From positions 1 through 52,993 of the forward strand of contig CAMDBM010000019.1 in the NCBI GenBank assembly GCA_945889085.1: 52,993 bases of DNA, written 5' to 3'. A model generated the notes under the pieces. That model was not told where the DNA came from. It searched no databases and was given only the letters and a program-made list of their open reading frames with translations. How positions within the stretch are numbered: position 1 is the first letter of the stretch; the number at the start of each line of letters is the position of its first letter. A program made the position numbers and the translations under genes. This document shows, piece after piece, positions 43,766 through 52,019 of the stretch. Source of the DNA: WLJO01 sp945889085 (GTDB taxonomy: Bacteria > Actinomycetota > Acidimicrobiia > Acidimicrobiales > Ilumatobacteraceae).

Positions 43766-45502
43766 GTGGGTGGGCAGCGCAACACAATGGTGACGGTCGT
43801 CGTCCTCGGGGCCCTGGCTCTGAGTTCGATCGCCTGCTCGAACTCCGGCGGGGAGTCCGCCTCCCGGGTGAGTGTCGCCGTGGATCAGGAGTTCACGGCG
43901 TACAACAACAGCACCTACGACCAGGTCACCGCGGCTAACAGCCGCGTCCTCAACATGGTCCTCCCCGGCCCGTTCGGGATCAACGCCGACAGCACCATCA
44001 CGATGTGGACCGACCTGATGCAGTCCGTCGACGTGATCAGCGAGAATCCTCTGACGATCCGGTACACCGTGAAGCCGGAGGGCGTGTGGAGCGACGGCGA
44101 GCCGATCGACTGCGACGATTTCTATCTCGCTTGGCTCTCAAGCAATGGCCGGGCGGGCAACCGGAAGAAGGCCGACGGCACCGACGAGGTGGACGCCGAC
44201 GGATACCCCATCCCCGTCTTCAACACGGCGGGCACCACGGGCTACGAACTGGTGACGTCCGTCGCCTGCGATCCAACCGGTCGGATCATCACGGCCGAGC
44301 TCGAGAAGCCGTACGCAGACTGGAAGGGACTCTTCGGCGGGCTGATGCCGGCACACGTGGTGGAGAAGGAGTCCGGCGTGGCGGACCTCACTGCGACGCT
44401 CTCCGACGAACAAATGCTCGCGGTAGCCGACTTCTGGAACACCGGGTTCGTTGGCTTCAACAGCGAGCTAGCGCTGTCGGGGGCCTGGTACCGGATCGTC
44501 AATTTCAAGCCCGGCACGAGTCTGACGCTCGAGAGGAACAAGCGTTTCTGGGCAAAGCCCGCAAACATCGATCGCATCGTTTTCAAGCTGCTCCCGGAGA
44601 GCAGCACCCACCCCCAGGCACTCGAGAACGGTGACGTCCAGGTGATCGCGCCCCAGCCGAATGTGGACGTTCTCAAGCAACTGCAGGCGATGCAGGGTGT
44701 CACGGTCTCCGCCGATCAGGGTTCCACTTTCGAGAACTACGTCCTGAACTTCAGCAACAAGTTCCTGAAGGAGCCCAAGATCCGTCAGGCACTCGCACTG
44801 TGCATCGACCGACAGGAGATCGTGGACACTCTTGCCGAGCCGCTCAACGCCGGTGCCAGTGTGCTCGGCAACCGGATGTTCATGCCCGGCACCCGGTTCT
44901 ATGAGGACACGCTGGGCGATCTTGCCGAGCGTGATGTCCCGCGTGCGAAGCGGCTGCTCACCGAGTCGGGGTTCACGTTTGGCAACGATGGGATTGCAGT
45001 CCGTGACGGCAAGCAACTCACCCTCCGGCTCGGGCGCCGGGACCCCAACGAGCGGCGTCAGCAGACCAACGAGTTGGTCATCGAGCAGTGTCGCGAAGCC
45101 GGCTTCCTGCTCAGCGATGATCCTGCGGAGAACTTCAACAGCGAACGGCTCCCGGCGAGTGATTTTGATATCGCTCTCTTTGCCTGGCAGGCCACTCCGT
45201 TCCTCTCCTCCAACGATTCGATCTACCTGCCCGCCGACGACGGGGGGGACTCGAACTTCGGAAAGTGGCCGGCAGGGGGTGTGAGGGAACTCGTCGACAG
45301 CGCATCGGGCGAGCTCGACGAGGTCAAGCGTGCAGGGCTCTACAACGAGATGGACCGGTTGATCTCTGCGGAGGCCGCCACGATCCCGCTCTTCCAGTGG
45401 ACCGAACTCACTGCGTTCGCGTCCTCCGTGACGGGTGTGAGCTACAACGCCACAGTCGGGTTCACGTGGAACGCGAACGAGTGGCAGTTGGTGGGGTCCT
45501 GA
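43766..45502 (+). CDS. Peptide/nickel-type ABC transporter solute-binding lipoprotein
   Basis: 578 residues from GTG 43766, with GGGAGG upstream. A basic N terminus, a hydrophobic stretch and LSSIACSNSG with the lipid-anchoring cysteine. The SBP_bac_5 body contains RYTVKPEGVWSDGEPIDCDD, cut to the motif VWSDGEPIDCDDFYLAW, and SGAWYRIVNFKPG, LNFSNKFLKEPKIRQAL typical of OppA/DppA. Binds oligopeptides or similar substrates outside the cell for the permeases and ATPases that follow in the same direction. Substrate cannot be read. Confidence 0.9.
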   Translation: MGGQRNTMVTVVVLGALALSSIACSNSGGESASRVSVAVDQEFTAYNNSTYDQVTAANSRVLNMVLPGPFGINADSTITMWTDLMQSVDVISENPLTIRYTVKPEGVWSDGEPIDCDDFYLAWLSSNGRAGNRKKADGTDEVDADGYPIPVFNTAGTTGYELVTSVACDPTGRIITAELEKPYADWKGLFGGLMPAHVVEKESGVADLTATLSDEQMLAVADFWNTGFVGFNSELALSGAWYRIVNFKPGTSLTLERNKRFWAKPANIDRIVFKLLPESSTHPQALENGDVQVIAPQPNVDVLKQLQAMQGVTVSADQGSTFENYVLNFSNKFLKEPKIRQALALCIDRQEIVDTLAEPLNAGASVLGNRMFMPGTRFYEDTLGDLAERDVPRAKRLLTESGFTFGNDGIAVRDGKQLTLRLGRRDPNERRQQTNELVIEQCREAGFLLSDDPAENFNSERLPASDFDIALFAWQATPFLSSNDSIYLPADDGGDSNFGKWPAGGVRELVDSASGELDEVKRAGLYNEMDRLISAEAATIPLFQWTELTAFASSVTGVSYNATVGFTWNANEWQLVGS

Positions 45503-45527
45503 CCGTTCGCCGGGACCGGACAGCCAC

Positions 45528-46724
45528 GTGCTGAGACTTGCCGCCCGCCGGTCGTTAGGGGCGATCCCGCTGCTCTTTGCGGCAAGCGTGCTCACGTTCC
45601 TGCTCGTGGCGAATATCGGCGACCCACAGAAGCTCGAGGACCTCCGTCTCAAGCCCGGTGTGTCCGAGCGGACCATCGCCCGGCTCGAGCACGAGTACGG
45701 CCTCGACAGGCCGCTGGTGTCTCGTTACGCGGAGTGGATCGGTGATTTCGTCACCGGTGATTGGGGCATGAACAGCAGCCGCACGGAGGTCCGACCGGAC
45801 CTCTGGCGCGCCCTGCAGGTAACCCTGAGGCTCCTGATCTTCGCCCAGGTGGCCTCAGTGGTGCTCGGCGTCTTGGTGGGGGTTATCAGTGCAGTACGGC
45901 AGTACAGCGCCTTCGACTACGTCATGACCGGGCTGTCGTTCTTCTTCTTCTCGATCCCCACTTTCGTGCTGGCGTCGCTGCTCAAGCAGTTCCTCGCGAT
46001 CGAGGTCAACCCGTGGCTGCGGGAGCCGAGTATCTCGATCACCGTTGCACTGGTGTTCCTCGCGCTCGGCGTGGCCTGCGGGGTCGGCCTGGTGCGCACT
46101 CGTTACCGCTTCCGGCGACAGACACCCATGAACAGGGTGATTGCCGGAGGTCTCGGTGGTGCAGCGGTTGTGGCGGCTTTCGTGTTGGTGTTCAAGATCG
46201 GATGGGAGGGAAACAGCTATCGCGGCGGTGATCCGTCGCCCCTCATCCCTACCACCTCGGAGTCGAGCGAGGGACTGACCGGTGGCTGGTGGGTGCACGC
46301 CCAGGACTTCTTCTGGCACGCGCTCCTTCCCAGCCTCACGCTGATCACGATCTCCTTCGCTGGGTACAGCCGGTTCATGCGTGCATCGATGCTCGAGACG
46401 ATGAACGCGGACTATGTGCGCACCGCCCGGGCCAAGGGACTGAGCGAGGGTCGGACCATCTTCCGGCACGCTTTCCGGAACGCGCTCATGCCGCTCAGCA
46501 CCGTGGTGGCCCTCGACTTCGGTGCCCTCATCGGTGGGGCGATCATCACCGAGTCGATCTTTGGGTGGTCGGGCATGGGTCGTTTCTTCACCGACGCCCT
46601 TGCGGCCAAGGAACCGGACCCAATCCTCGCCTTCGTGATGGTGACGGCCGTCGCGGTGCTGGTCTTCAACCTCATCGCCGACCTGCTCTACGCGCGGCTC
46701 GACCCGAGGGTGCGCCTTGACTGA
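45528..46724 (+). CDS. ABC transporter permease, DppB-like, with an extra membrane insertion
   Basis: 398 residues from GTG 45528; DppB proteins are usually 310-330. The family opening (LRLAARRSLGAIPLLFAASVLTF-like, motif AIPLLFAASVLTFLL), the periplasmic EYGLDRPLVSRY and the EAA loop DYVRTARAKGLSEGRTIFRH are present. Residues about 160-245 are an insertion with about two added membrane helices and a basic loop (RTRYRFRRQT), ending in a Ser/Pro/Gly outer loop. Partner permease overlaps by 8 bases. Confidence 0.88.
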   Translation: MLRLAARRSLGAIPLLFAASVLTFLLVANIGDPQKLEDLRLKPGVSERTIARLEHEYGLDRPLVSRYAEWIGDFVTGDWGMNSSRTEVRPDLWRALQVTLRLLIFAQVASVVLGVLVGVISAVRQYSAFDYVMTGLSFFFFSIPTFVLASLLKQFLAIEVNPWLREPSISITVALVFLALGVACGVGLVRTRYRFRRQTPMNRVIAGGLGGAAVVAAFVLVFKIGWEGNSYRGGDPSPLIPTTSESSEGLTGGWWVHAQDFFWHALLPSLTLITISFAGYSRFMRASMLETMNADYVRTARAKGLSEGRTIFRHAFRNALMPLSTVVALDFGALIGGAIITESIFGWSGMGRFFTDALAAKEPDPILAFVMVTAVAVLVFNLIADLLYARLDPRVRLD

Positions 46725-47610
46725 CACCCTGATCGCTCACGACTTCGTGGTCGAGGCCCGCTCGCAGTGGCGGACGGTGCTTCGCCGATTCCTGCGCCAC
46801 CGTCCTGCCGTCGCCTCCGCCGTGGTCCTCGCGCTCCTCGGGCTGTGGGCGTTCATCTGGCCCCTGTTCTGGCGCTGGGGGCACACGGAACGGGACCGCG
46901 CAGCGCTGTCCACCGGCCCCTCGGGGCGGCACCCCTTCGGTACCGACGACCTCGGCAAGGACGTGATGGCCCTCGTGATGCGGGGTATCCAGCGTTCGGT
47001 GGAGGTTGCCCTCATCACCACGGCGATCGCCGTCGCTCTCGGGATCCTCGTGGGTGCACTCGCCGGCTACTACGGCCGCTTCGTCGATTCGCTGCTCATG
47101 CGCTTTACGGACCTCGTACTCACCCTTCCGCTCCTCGTGATCGTTGCGGTGATCAGTGTGAGCGTCCCGAGGGCACCGTGGTACATCGTGCCGGTGATCC
47201 TCGGTCTCGCGTCATGGACCGGACTCGCCCGGGTCGTTCGCGGTGAGTTCCTCTCGTTGCGCGAGAAGGAGTTCGTGGAAGCGGCGAGGGCGATCGGCGT
47301 CTCGAACCGCCGCATCATCTTCCGGCACATCCTCCCGAACCTCGCGGGTTCCATCATCGTTGTCGCAACCCTTGCCGTTGCGGGTGCGATGCTCACCGAG
47401 ACGGCACTGTCGTTCCTCGGGCTCGGTATCCGACCGCCGGAGGTGTCGCTGGGCCTGCTGATCAACACCTATCAGGCGGCGTTCCGGACCCGGCCTTGGC
47501 TCTTCTGGTTCCCGGCCGCCTCCATCGTGCTCATCTGCCTCTGTGTCAACTTCATCGGTGACGGCCTGCGTGACGCATTCGACCCGAAGCAGACGAGGGC
47601 GAGGGCCTGA
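46717..47610 (+). CDS. ABC transporter permease, DppC-like
   Basis: 297 residues from TTG 46717, which overlaps the end of the DppB-like gene by 8 bases. About six membrane helices; HPFGTDDLGKDVMALVMRG is the DppC entry motif and FVEAARAIGVSNRRIIFRH the EAA loop that meets the ATPase. Forms the pore with the preceding permease. Two bases separate it from the first ATPase gene. Confidence 0.9.
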   Translation: MTDTLIAHDFVVEARSQWRTVLRRFLRHRPAVASAVVLALLGLWAFIWPLFWRWGHTERDRAALSTGPSGRHPFGTDDLGKDVMALVMRGIQRSVEVALITTAIAVALGILVGALAGYYGRFVDSLLMRFTDLVLTLPLLVIVAVISVSVPRAPWYIVPVILGLASWTGLARVVRGEFLSLREKEFVEAARAIGVSNRRIIFRHILPNLAGSIIVVATLAVAGAMLTETALSFLGLGIRPPEVSLGLLINTYQAAFRTRPWLFWFPAASIVLICLCVNFIGDGLRDAFDPKQTRARA

Positions 47611-47612
47611 CC

Positions 47613-48623
47613 ATGCCGCTCCTGCAGGTGACGGACCTCAGCGTCGGCTTCCCGACCGAGGACGGCGTGGTTCACGCCGTTCGCAACGTGTCATTCTCGC
47701 TCGCGAACGGTGAGGTCCTCGGTGTCGTGGGCGAGAGCGGCTGCGGCAAGTCCGTGACGGCACTGGCACTCATGGGACTCCTGCCCCGCAATGCGCAGAT
47801 CAGTGGTTCGATCCGACTCGACGGAGAGGAACTTGTCGGCCTGCCGCAGAGCCAACTCGCCCGGTACCGGGGGAGGAGGATCGGCATGATCTTCCAGGAC
47901 CCGATGACCTCGCTGAACCCCGTGTACTCGATCGGGTGGCAGTTGGTGGAGGCCGTCCGGGCTCACAGCGGGATCCCGCGCAAGGCAGCGACCGAGCGCG
48001 CTGTGGAACTGTTGGGCATCGTCGGTATCCCCGAACCACGTCGCCGGATCGCGGACTATCCCCACGAGTTCTCCGGTGGCATGCGCCAACGGGTGATGAT
48101 CGCCATGGCGATAGCCAACGATCCCGATGTGCTCCTTGCCGATGAGCCCACCACTGCCCTCGACGTCACGGTGCAGGCCCAGATCCTCGAGACCGTCATG
48201 CGCGTGAAGGACGAACTGAACGCGGCGATCATCATCATCACCCACGACCTCGGCGTCGTGGCATCGATTGCCGACCGGGTTCAGGTGATGTACGCGGGGG
48301 CGGTTGTCGAGTCCGGCTCGGTGGAGGACATCTTCTACCGTCCGCGGATGCCGTACACCTCCGGTCTGCTCGGTGCCATCCCCAGCGTGATCGGGCGCCA
48401 CGGGCGCCTCAACCAGATCGGGGGAGTGACGCCGTCGCTCATCAAGCTGAAGCCGGGTTGCCAGTTCGCCGATCGCTGTCCGGCTGTACTCCCGGTGTGT
48501 CTAGACGCCGAACCCACGCTCGTTGGCACCGACTCGCCGGATCATGTCGCGGCGTGTGTGCGCTGGGAGGAACTTGCGGGCACCGACGTGCAGGCGATGT
48601 TCCAGAAGGACGCTGCACCGTGA
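47613..48623 (+). CDS. ABC transporter ATPase, DppD-like
   Basis: 336 residues. Walker A GESGCGKSVT, Q-loop IFQDPMTSLNPV, signature FSGGMRQRVMIAMA, Walker B LLADEPTTALD, H-loop THDLG. The C-terminal oligopeptide/dipeptide domain has GCQFADRCPAVLPVC with four cysteines, likely an Fe-S or zinc site, and C-terminal AACVRWEEL. Powers import together with the next ATPase. Confidence 0.92.
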   Translation: MPLLQVTDLSVGFPTEDGVVHAVRNVSFSLANGEVLGVVGESGCGKSVTALALMGLLPRNAQISGSIRLDGEELVGLPQSQLARYRGRRIGMIFQDPMTSLNPVYSIGWQLVEAVRAHSGIPRKAATERAVELLGIVGIPEPRRRIADYPHEFSGGMRQRVMIAMAIANDPDVLLADEPTTALDVTVQAQILETVMRVKDELNAAIIIITHDLGVVASIADRVQVMYAGAVVESGSVEDIFYRPRMPYTSGLLGAIPSVIGRHGRLNQIGGVTPSLIKLKPGCQFADRCPAVLPVCLDAEPTLVGTDSPDHVAACVRWEELAGTDVQAMFQKDAAP

Positions 48624-49645
48624 GCGAGCCCATTCTGTCGGTGTCCAATCTCGTCAAGCGCTTCCCGGTGAGGTCCCGCGGGCTCGTCACCCGGACGGTC
48701 GGCTTTCTGGACGCGGTATCGGGTGTTTCGTTCGACCTAGAGGAGGGCGAGACCCTCGGCCTCGTCGGCGAGAGCGGTTGTGGCAAGTCCACCACCGCCC
48801 GGTGCGTGCTGCAGTTGCTCGAACCCACGTCGGGCTCGGTGAGGTACCGGGGCCGCGAACTGGTGGGGCTCTCCGCGAAGCAGATGCGACCGCTGCGCGC
48901 CGAGATGCAGATCGTCTTTCAGGATCCGTACGCGTCGCTCAACCCGCGCTGGCAGATCAACGAGACCATTGCCGAGCCGCTCAAGGTGCATGGGCGATAC
49001 GGCGCCACCGGGGGAGCAGAGCGCGTTGCGGAACTGCTGCGCATCGTCGGGCTGAATCCCGAGCACGGCAACCGGTACCCGCACGAGTTCTCCGGTGGCC
49101 AGCGCCAGCGCATCGGCGTGGCACGGGCGCTCGCCCTCAACCCGAAGGTCCTCGTGCTCGACGAGCCGGTGTCGGCCCTCGACGTGTCTGTCCAGGCCGG
49201 TGTCGTGAACCTGCTGGACGAACTGCAGCGCCGGTTGGGGCTCTCGTACCTCTTCGTCGCCCACGACCTGTCCGTCGTTCGCCACATCTCGGACCGGGTG
49301 GCGGTGATGTACCTCGGAAAGATTGTCGAGATCGGCACGACCGAGGACGTCTATCGTGCACCTGCGCACCCGTACACCCGGGCGCTGCTCTCTGCAGTGC
49401 CGATCCCGGACCCCCGTCTCGAGCGGGCGCGCAGACGGCTCACGATCGACGGTGAGGTGCCGAGCCCGCTCAACCCCCCGTCGGGCTGTCGCTTTCGCAC
49501 CCGCTGCCCGAGGGCGGAGGATCGCTGTGCCGTCGAGGAACCGGCACTGGTGGACCGCGGGCAGGGACACCCGGTGGCCTGCCATTTCCCGGACGACGGC
49601 ATCCTTCTCGGCGGCGACCCCGTGGTGGCGCGTCCCATCCGATAG
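48620..49645 (+). CDS. ABC transporter ATPase, DppF-like
   Basis: 341 residues from GTG 48620, overlapping the preceding stop (GTGA); a longer in-frame start is rejected. Walker A GESGCGKSTT, FQDPYASLNPRW, FSGGQRQRIGVARAL, VLDEPVSALDVS, AHDLS. The C-terminal domain has GCRFRTRCPRAEDRC. Second ATPase of the heterodimer. Ends 11 bases before secG, so secG is probably transcribed with the importer or from a promoter inside it. Confidence 0.92.
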   Translation: MSEPILSVSNLVKRFPVRSRGLVTRTVGFLDAVSGVSFDLEEGETLGLVGESGCGKSTTARCVLQLLEPTSGSVRYRGRELVGLSAKQMRPLRAEMQIVFQDPYASLNPRWQINETIAEPLKVHGRYGATGGAERVAELLRIVGLNPEHGNRYPHEFSGGQRQRIGVARALALNPKVLVLDEPVSALDVSVQAGVVNLLDELQRRLGLSYLFVAHDLSVVRHISDRVAVMYLGKIVEIGTTEDVYRAPAHPYTRALLSAVPIPDPRLERARRRLTIDGEVPSPLNPPSGCRFRTRCPRAEDRCAVEEPALVDRGQGHPVACHFPDDGILLGGDPVVARPIR

Positions 49646-49656
49646 AGTCGTGAACC

Positions 49657-49896
49657 GTGCGAGACGTAGTGTTCTACATCACCCTAGTGATCAACGTGAT
49701 TGCCACTTTCGCCTTGATCGGTGGCGTTCTCCTGCACAGCGGTCGCGGTGGCGGTCTGTCGGACATGTTCGGCGGTGCCGGTGGCGCTGCTCTCGGTTCC
49801 ACCGCTGCGGAGCGCAACCTCAACCGCATCACGACAGTGCTCGCACTGGTGTGGGGCTTCACGGTGATCGCACTGGGTCTGCTGTTGGCCCGGTAA
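49657..49896 (+). CDS. secG: Protein translocase subunit SecG
   Basis: 79 residues from GTG 49657, two membrane helices joined by a Gly-rich cytosolic loop GRGGGLSDMFGGAGGAALGS. SecG stabilises SecYEG during export. It is the usual last gene of gap-pgk-tpiA-secG, here displaced by the ABC importer. Followed after 28 bases by tRNA-Leu. Confidence 0.93.
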   Translation: MRDVVFYITLVINVIATFALIGGVLLHSGRGGGLSDMFGGAGGAALGSTAAERNLNRITTVLALVWGFTVIALGLLLAR

Positions 49897-49924
49897 CGGT
49901 TCACCAGTAGATTCTAGTTTCCAC

Positions 49925-50011
49925 GTCGAAGTGGCGGAATAGGCAGACGCGCTAGGTTGAGGGCCTAGTGAGTGTAAACTCGTGGGGGTTCAAGTCCCCC
50001 CTTCGACACCA
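49925..50011 (+). tRNA. tRNA-Leu (anticodon GAG)
   Basis: Acceptor GTCGAAG (49925-49931) pairs with CTTCGAC (50001-50007). The anticodon stem CTAGG/CCTAG holds loop TTGAGGG, giving GAG. A long variable arm and a T arm GGGGTTCAAGTCCCCC follow. CCA is encoded at 50009-50011. Unlike the CAA tRNA at 6514, it carries CCA. Confidence 0.95.
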
Positions 50012-50020
50012 AGGCTGAGT

Positions 50021-50446
50021 TCACGGAATTGATCCGCGTTCGACTACCCATTGAGTTGGCTGACCGGTGATCGCCGAGATCGTGTCGTAACCGGTGTCGT
50101 AGTGCAGGATCGTGACTCGGTGTCGTTCTGCCACGGCCGCGATCAGCAGATCCGGCAGGGGTACCGTTCTCATCCGTCCGTCTTCCCAAAGTAGGCCCTG
50201 GACTTCGAGCGCCCGACGCCAATCGCTGTCCTCCATCGCGAGCCACTCGTAGCCGATGGTGCGATCGCGGCGAATGGTCGCGAACTCCTCGGGAGAGCGT
50301 GTCGACCACAACACCTCGAACTCAATGACGGCGCAGGTGGCGACCAGGCCCGCCTCGATGAGTGGTGCGAGTGCCGATCTGACCTCACCGAGGTGGAGGT
50401 GGGCCAACGCGCTCTTGTCTGCAAGGTAACGGGCTACCGCTGCCAT
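50021..50446 (-). CDS. vapC: VapC-type PIN-domain ribonuclease toxin
   Basis: 141 residues. PIN-domain acids: D10 in YLADKSAL, E42 in VIEFEVL, D99 in PLPDLLIAA and D117/D121 in HYDTGYD. VapC proteins cut initiator tRNA or rRNA. The start overlaps the vapB stop by 13 bases, the usual coupled order. It ends 10 bases from the 3' end of tRNA-Leu. Confidence 0.9.
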   Translation of the reverse strand: MAAVARYLADKSALAHLHLGEVRSALAPLIEAGLVATCAVIEFEVLWSTRSPEEFATIRRDRTIGYEWLAMEDSDWRRALEVQGLLWEDGRMRTVPLPDLLIAAVAERHRVTILHYDTGYDTISAITGQPTQWVVERGSIP

Positions 50447-50643
50447 GCGCTCGACATGATGTCGGCGTCTCGGAGGTCCGCGTGGGTGTCAGCCGCGAAG
50501 CGCTCGAGGTCTCGGCGCCGGGCACTCAGAGCGACAACCACTGCGAGCGCCTCGTTCACTGTGTCCTTCTTGGTCCTGGTTCGCAGCGCCCGCTTCGCCC
50601 CTTCCATCGCTGCTTCATCGATGTCGATCAGTGTTTTCGCCAT
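50434..50643 (-). CDS. vapB: VapB-type antitoxin
   Basis: 69 residues from ATG 50643 (MAKTLIDIDEAAM) with GGAG upstream; an ATG three bases earlier is possible. N-terminal ribbon-helix-helix pattern (AKTLIDIDEAAMEGAKRAL, then KKDTVNEALAVVVAL) binds DNA. The C-terminal tail DADIMSSAWQR blocks the VapC active site. It likely represses its own promoter through the repeats upstream. Confidence 0.88.
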   Translation of the reverse strand: MAKTLIDIDEAAMEGAKRALRTRTKKDTVNEALAVVVALSARRRDLERFAADTHADLRDADIMSSAWQR

Positions 50644-50652
50644 CATCGCTCC

Positions 50653-50681
50653 GTATATCAAATAAGTGCTCGCAGTATATC
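50653..50681 (-). promoter_or_regulatory. Promoter-operator of vapBC with two direct GATATAC repeats
   Basis: On the - strand GATATAC occurs twice, at 50681-50675 and 50659-50653, 22 bases apart (two helical turns). The upstream copy runs into TATACT, a good -10 hexamer. The site is 10 bases upstream of vapB and fits RHH-type self-repression. Confidence 0.55.
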
Positions 50682-50757
50682 CAATCTTCTGTGTGGGACT
50701 GGGCAGATTCTGTTCACTCTCCGAGGCGTGAGCCGACCGCCGGGGAGAGTTGCAGGC

Positions 50758-51894
50758 CTACTGAATGCTGCGGGCCACCGAGTCGGCTGCACGGATGCCA
50801 TCGAGGATCATGTCGGCGCTCACCGCAAAGGGTTCGTGATGGGCTGTCTCGCCCGGAGCCACCGTGCGTTCCGCGATGGAGCGCAGCATGTCGATGCCAG
50901 CGTCGGCGAGTCCGACCTCGGCTAACGACGTCGGGAGACCAACCTCTCGACTGAACCGGACGACCTCGGTGAACTCGCTCTGCGGACGTCCCTCAACGAC
51001 GAGTTGCACCAGCAGTCCGAAGGCAACCTTCTCGCCGTGCAGGTACTGGTGTGTCGCCGGAGCCATCGTTAACCCGTTGTGAACCGAATGAGCAATCGCC
51101 AGCCCACCGGATTCGAATCCGAGACCTGAAAGGAGCGTGTTCGCCTCGACGATTCGTTCGAGTGCCGGCGTGACGGAACCGGCCCGGACCGCGGCGAGCG
51201 CGGCGGGCCCATCAGCCAGAAGTGTCTCGTAACACAACTTGGCCAGGGCCTCGGCAGTACGAGTGGTGGCCCCTTGGAGTTGGTTCGGTTGGCGGGCCTC
51301 GATCACAGTGCGCGCCTCGAACCACGTTGCGAGCGCGTCGCCCATACCGCCCACCAAGTAGCGCTCGGGTGCGCGGGCGATGATTGACGTGTCCACCAGA
51401 ACCAGGTCTGGATTGCGTCTGTAGAACAGGTAGCGGTCGAACGATCCGTCGTCCGTGTAGACAACCGACAGGGCGCTGCACGGAGCGTCGCTCGAGGCGA
51501 GAGTCGGGCAGTTCACGGTGTGGAGTCCGCACTCGGCTGCGATCGCACGTGATGCATCGAGCGCCTTGCCCCCTCCTGCACCAATCACCGTTGCCGACCC
51601 TGCTGCTCGTGCTGCGGCAGCACCGGCATTGATCTCGGTTTGGGTGCATTCACCATGGAACCTGTGCACCACGTACGGAATGCCTGCACGACCAAGGGTG
51701 CTGGCCCAGACAGGGCCGAGCGCGGTTTCGACGCGATCACTGGCAACGATCAAGGCAGGTCCCGTTAAACCCATCGCCGTCAACACCTCGCCGAGTTCCG
51801 ATGTGGCGTTGACGCCTTGCACGTATCGTGAAGGCGCGCAGAACACTGCAAGCATCCGGTTCGGCAAAACCGACGAGTTTCCTTCGTCAGACAT
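50758..51894 (-). CDS. Iron/zinc-type polyol dehydrogenase, glycerol dehydrogenase-like
   Basis: 378 residues from ATG 51894 (MSDEGNSS), with AAAGGA at good spacing; an in-frame GTG lies 18 bases upstream. NAD motif VIGAGGGKALDASRAIA, PTLASSDAPCSALSVVY, then metal ligands in GGMGDALATWFE, H in IAHSVHNGL and a late HGEKVAFGLL histidine. Oxidises glycerol or a similar polyol, or reduces a ketone. Downstream of a Cache-HAMP sensor on the same strand. Could instead use other 2-hydroxy compounds. Confidence 0.88.
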   Translation of the reverse strand: MSDEGNSSVLPNRMLAVFCAPSRYVQGVNATSELGEVLTAMGLTGPALIVASDRVETALGPVWASTLGRAGIPYVVHRFHGECTQTEINAGAAAARAAGSATVIGAGGGKALDASRAIAAECGLHTVNCPTLASSDAPCSALSVVYTDDGSFDRYLFYRRNPDLVLVDTSIIARAPERYLVGGMGDALATWFEARTVIEARQPNQLQGATTRTAEALAKLCYETLLADGPAALAAVRAGSVTPALERIVEANTLLSGLGFESGGLAIAHSVHNGLTMAPATHQYLHGEKVAFGLLVQLVVEGRPQSEFTEVVRFSREVGLPTSLAEVGLADAGIDMLRSIAERTVAPGETAHHEPFAVSADMILDGIRAADSVARSIQ

Positions 51895-52019
51895 TGGTTG
51901 CAGTCCTTTCACTTCGAATGGAAGCGAGCAAGACTTTTACCCGCCCAAGAAACTGTCGTTGTCCGGTGAGACAGCGGTCATGGCGTTGTCCTGCTCGGTT
52001 TGCTGACGTCGATGATGTC

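Noticed and set aside
49925..50011. Prophage attachment at tRNA-Leu(GAG)
   Set aside because: No integrase gene and no second copy of the tRNA 3' end are seen in the window, so only a weak island hint is kept.
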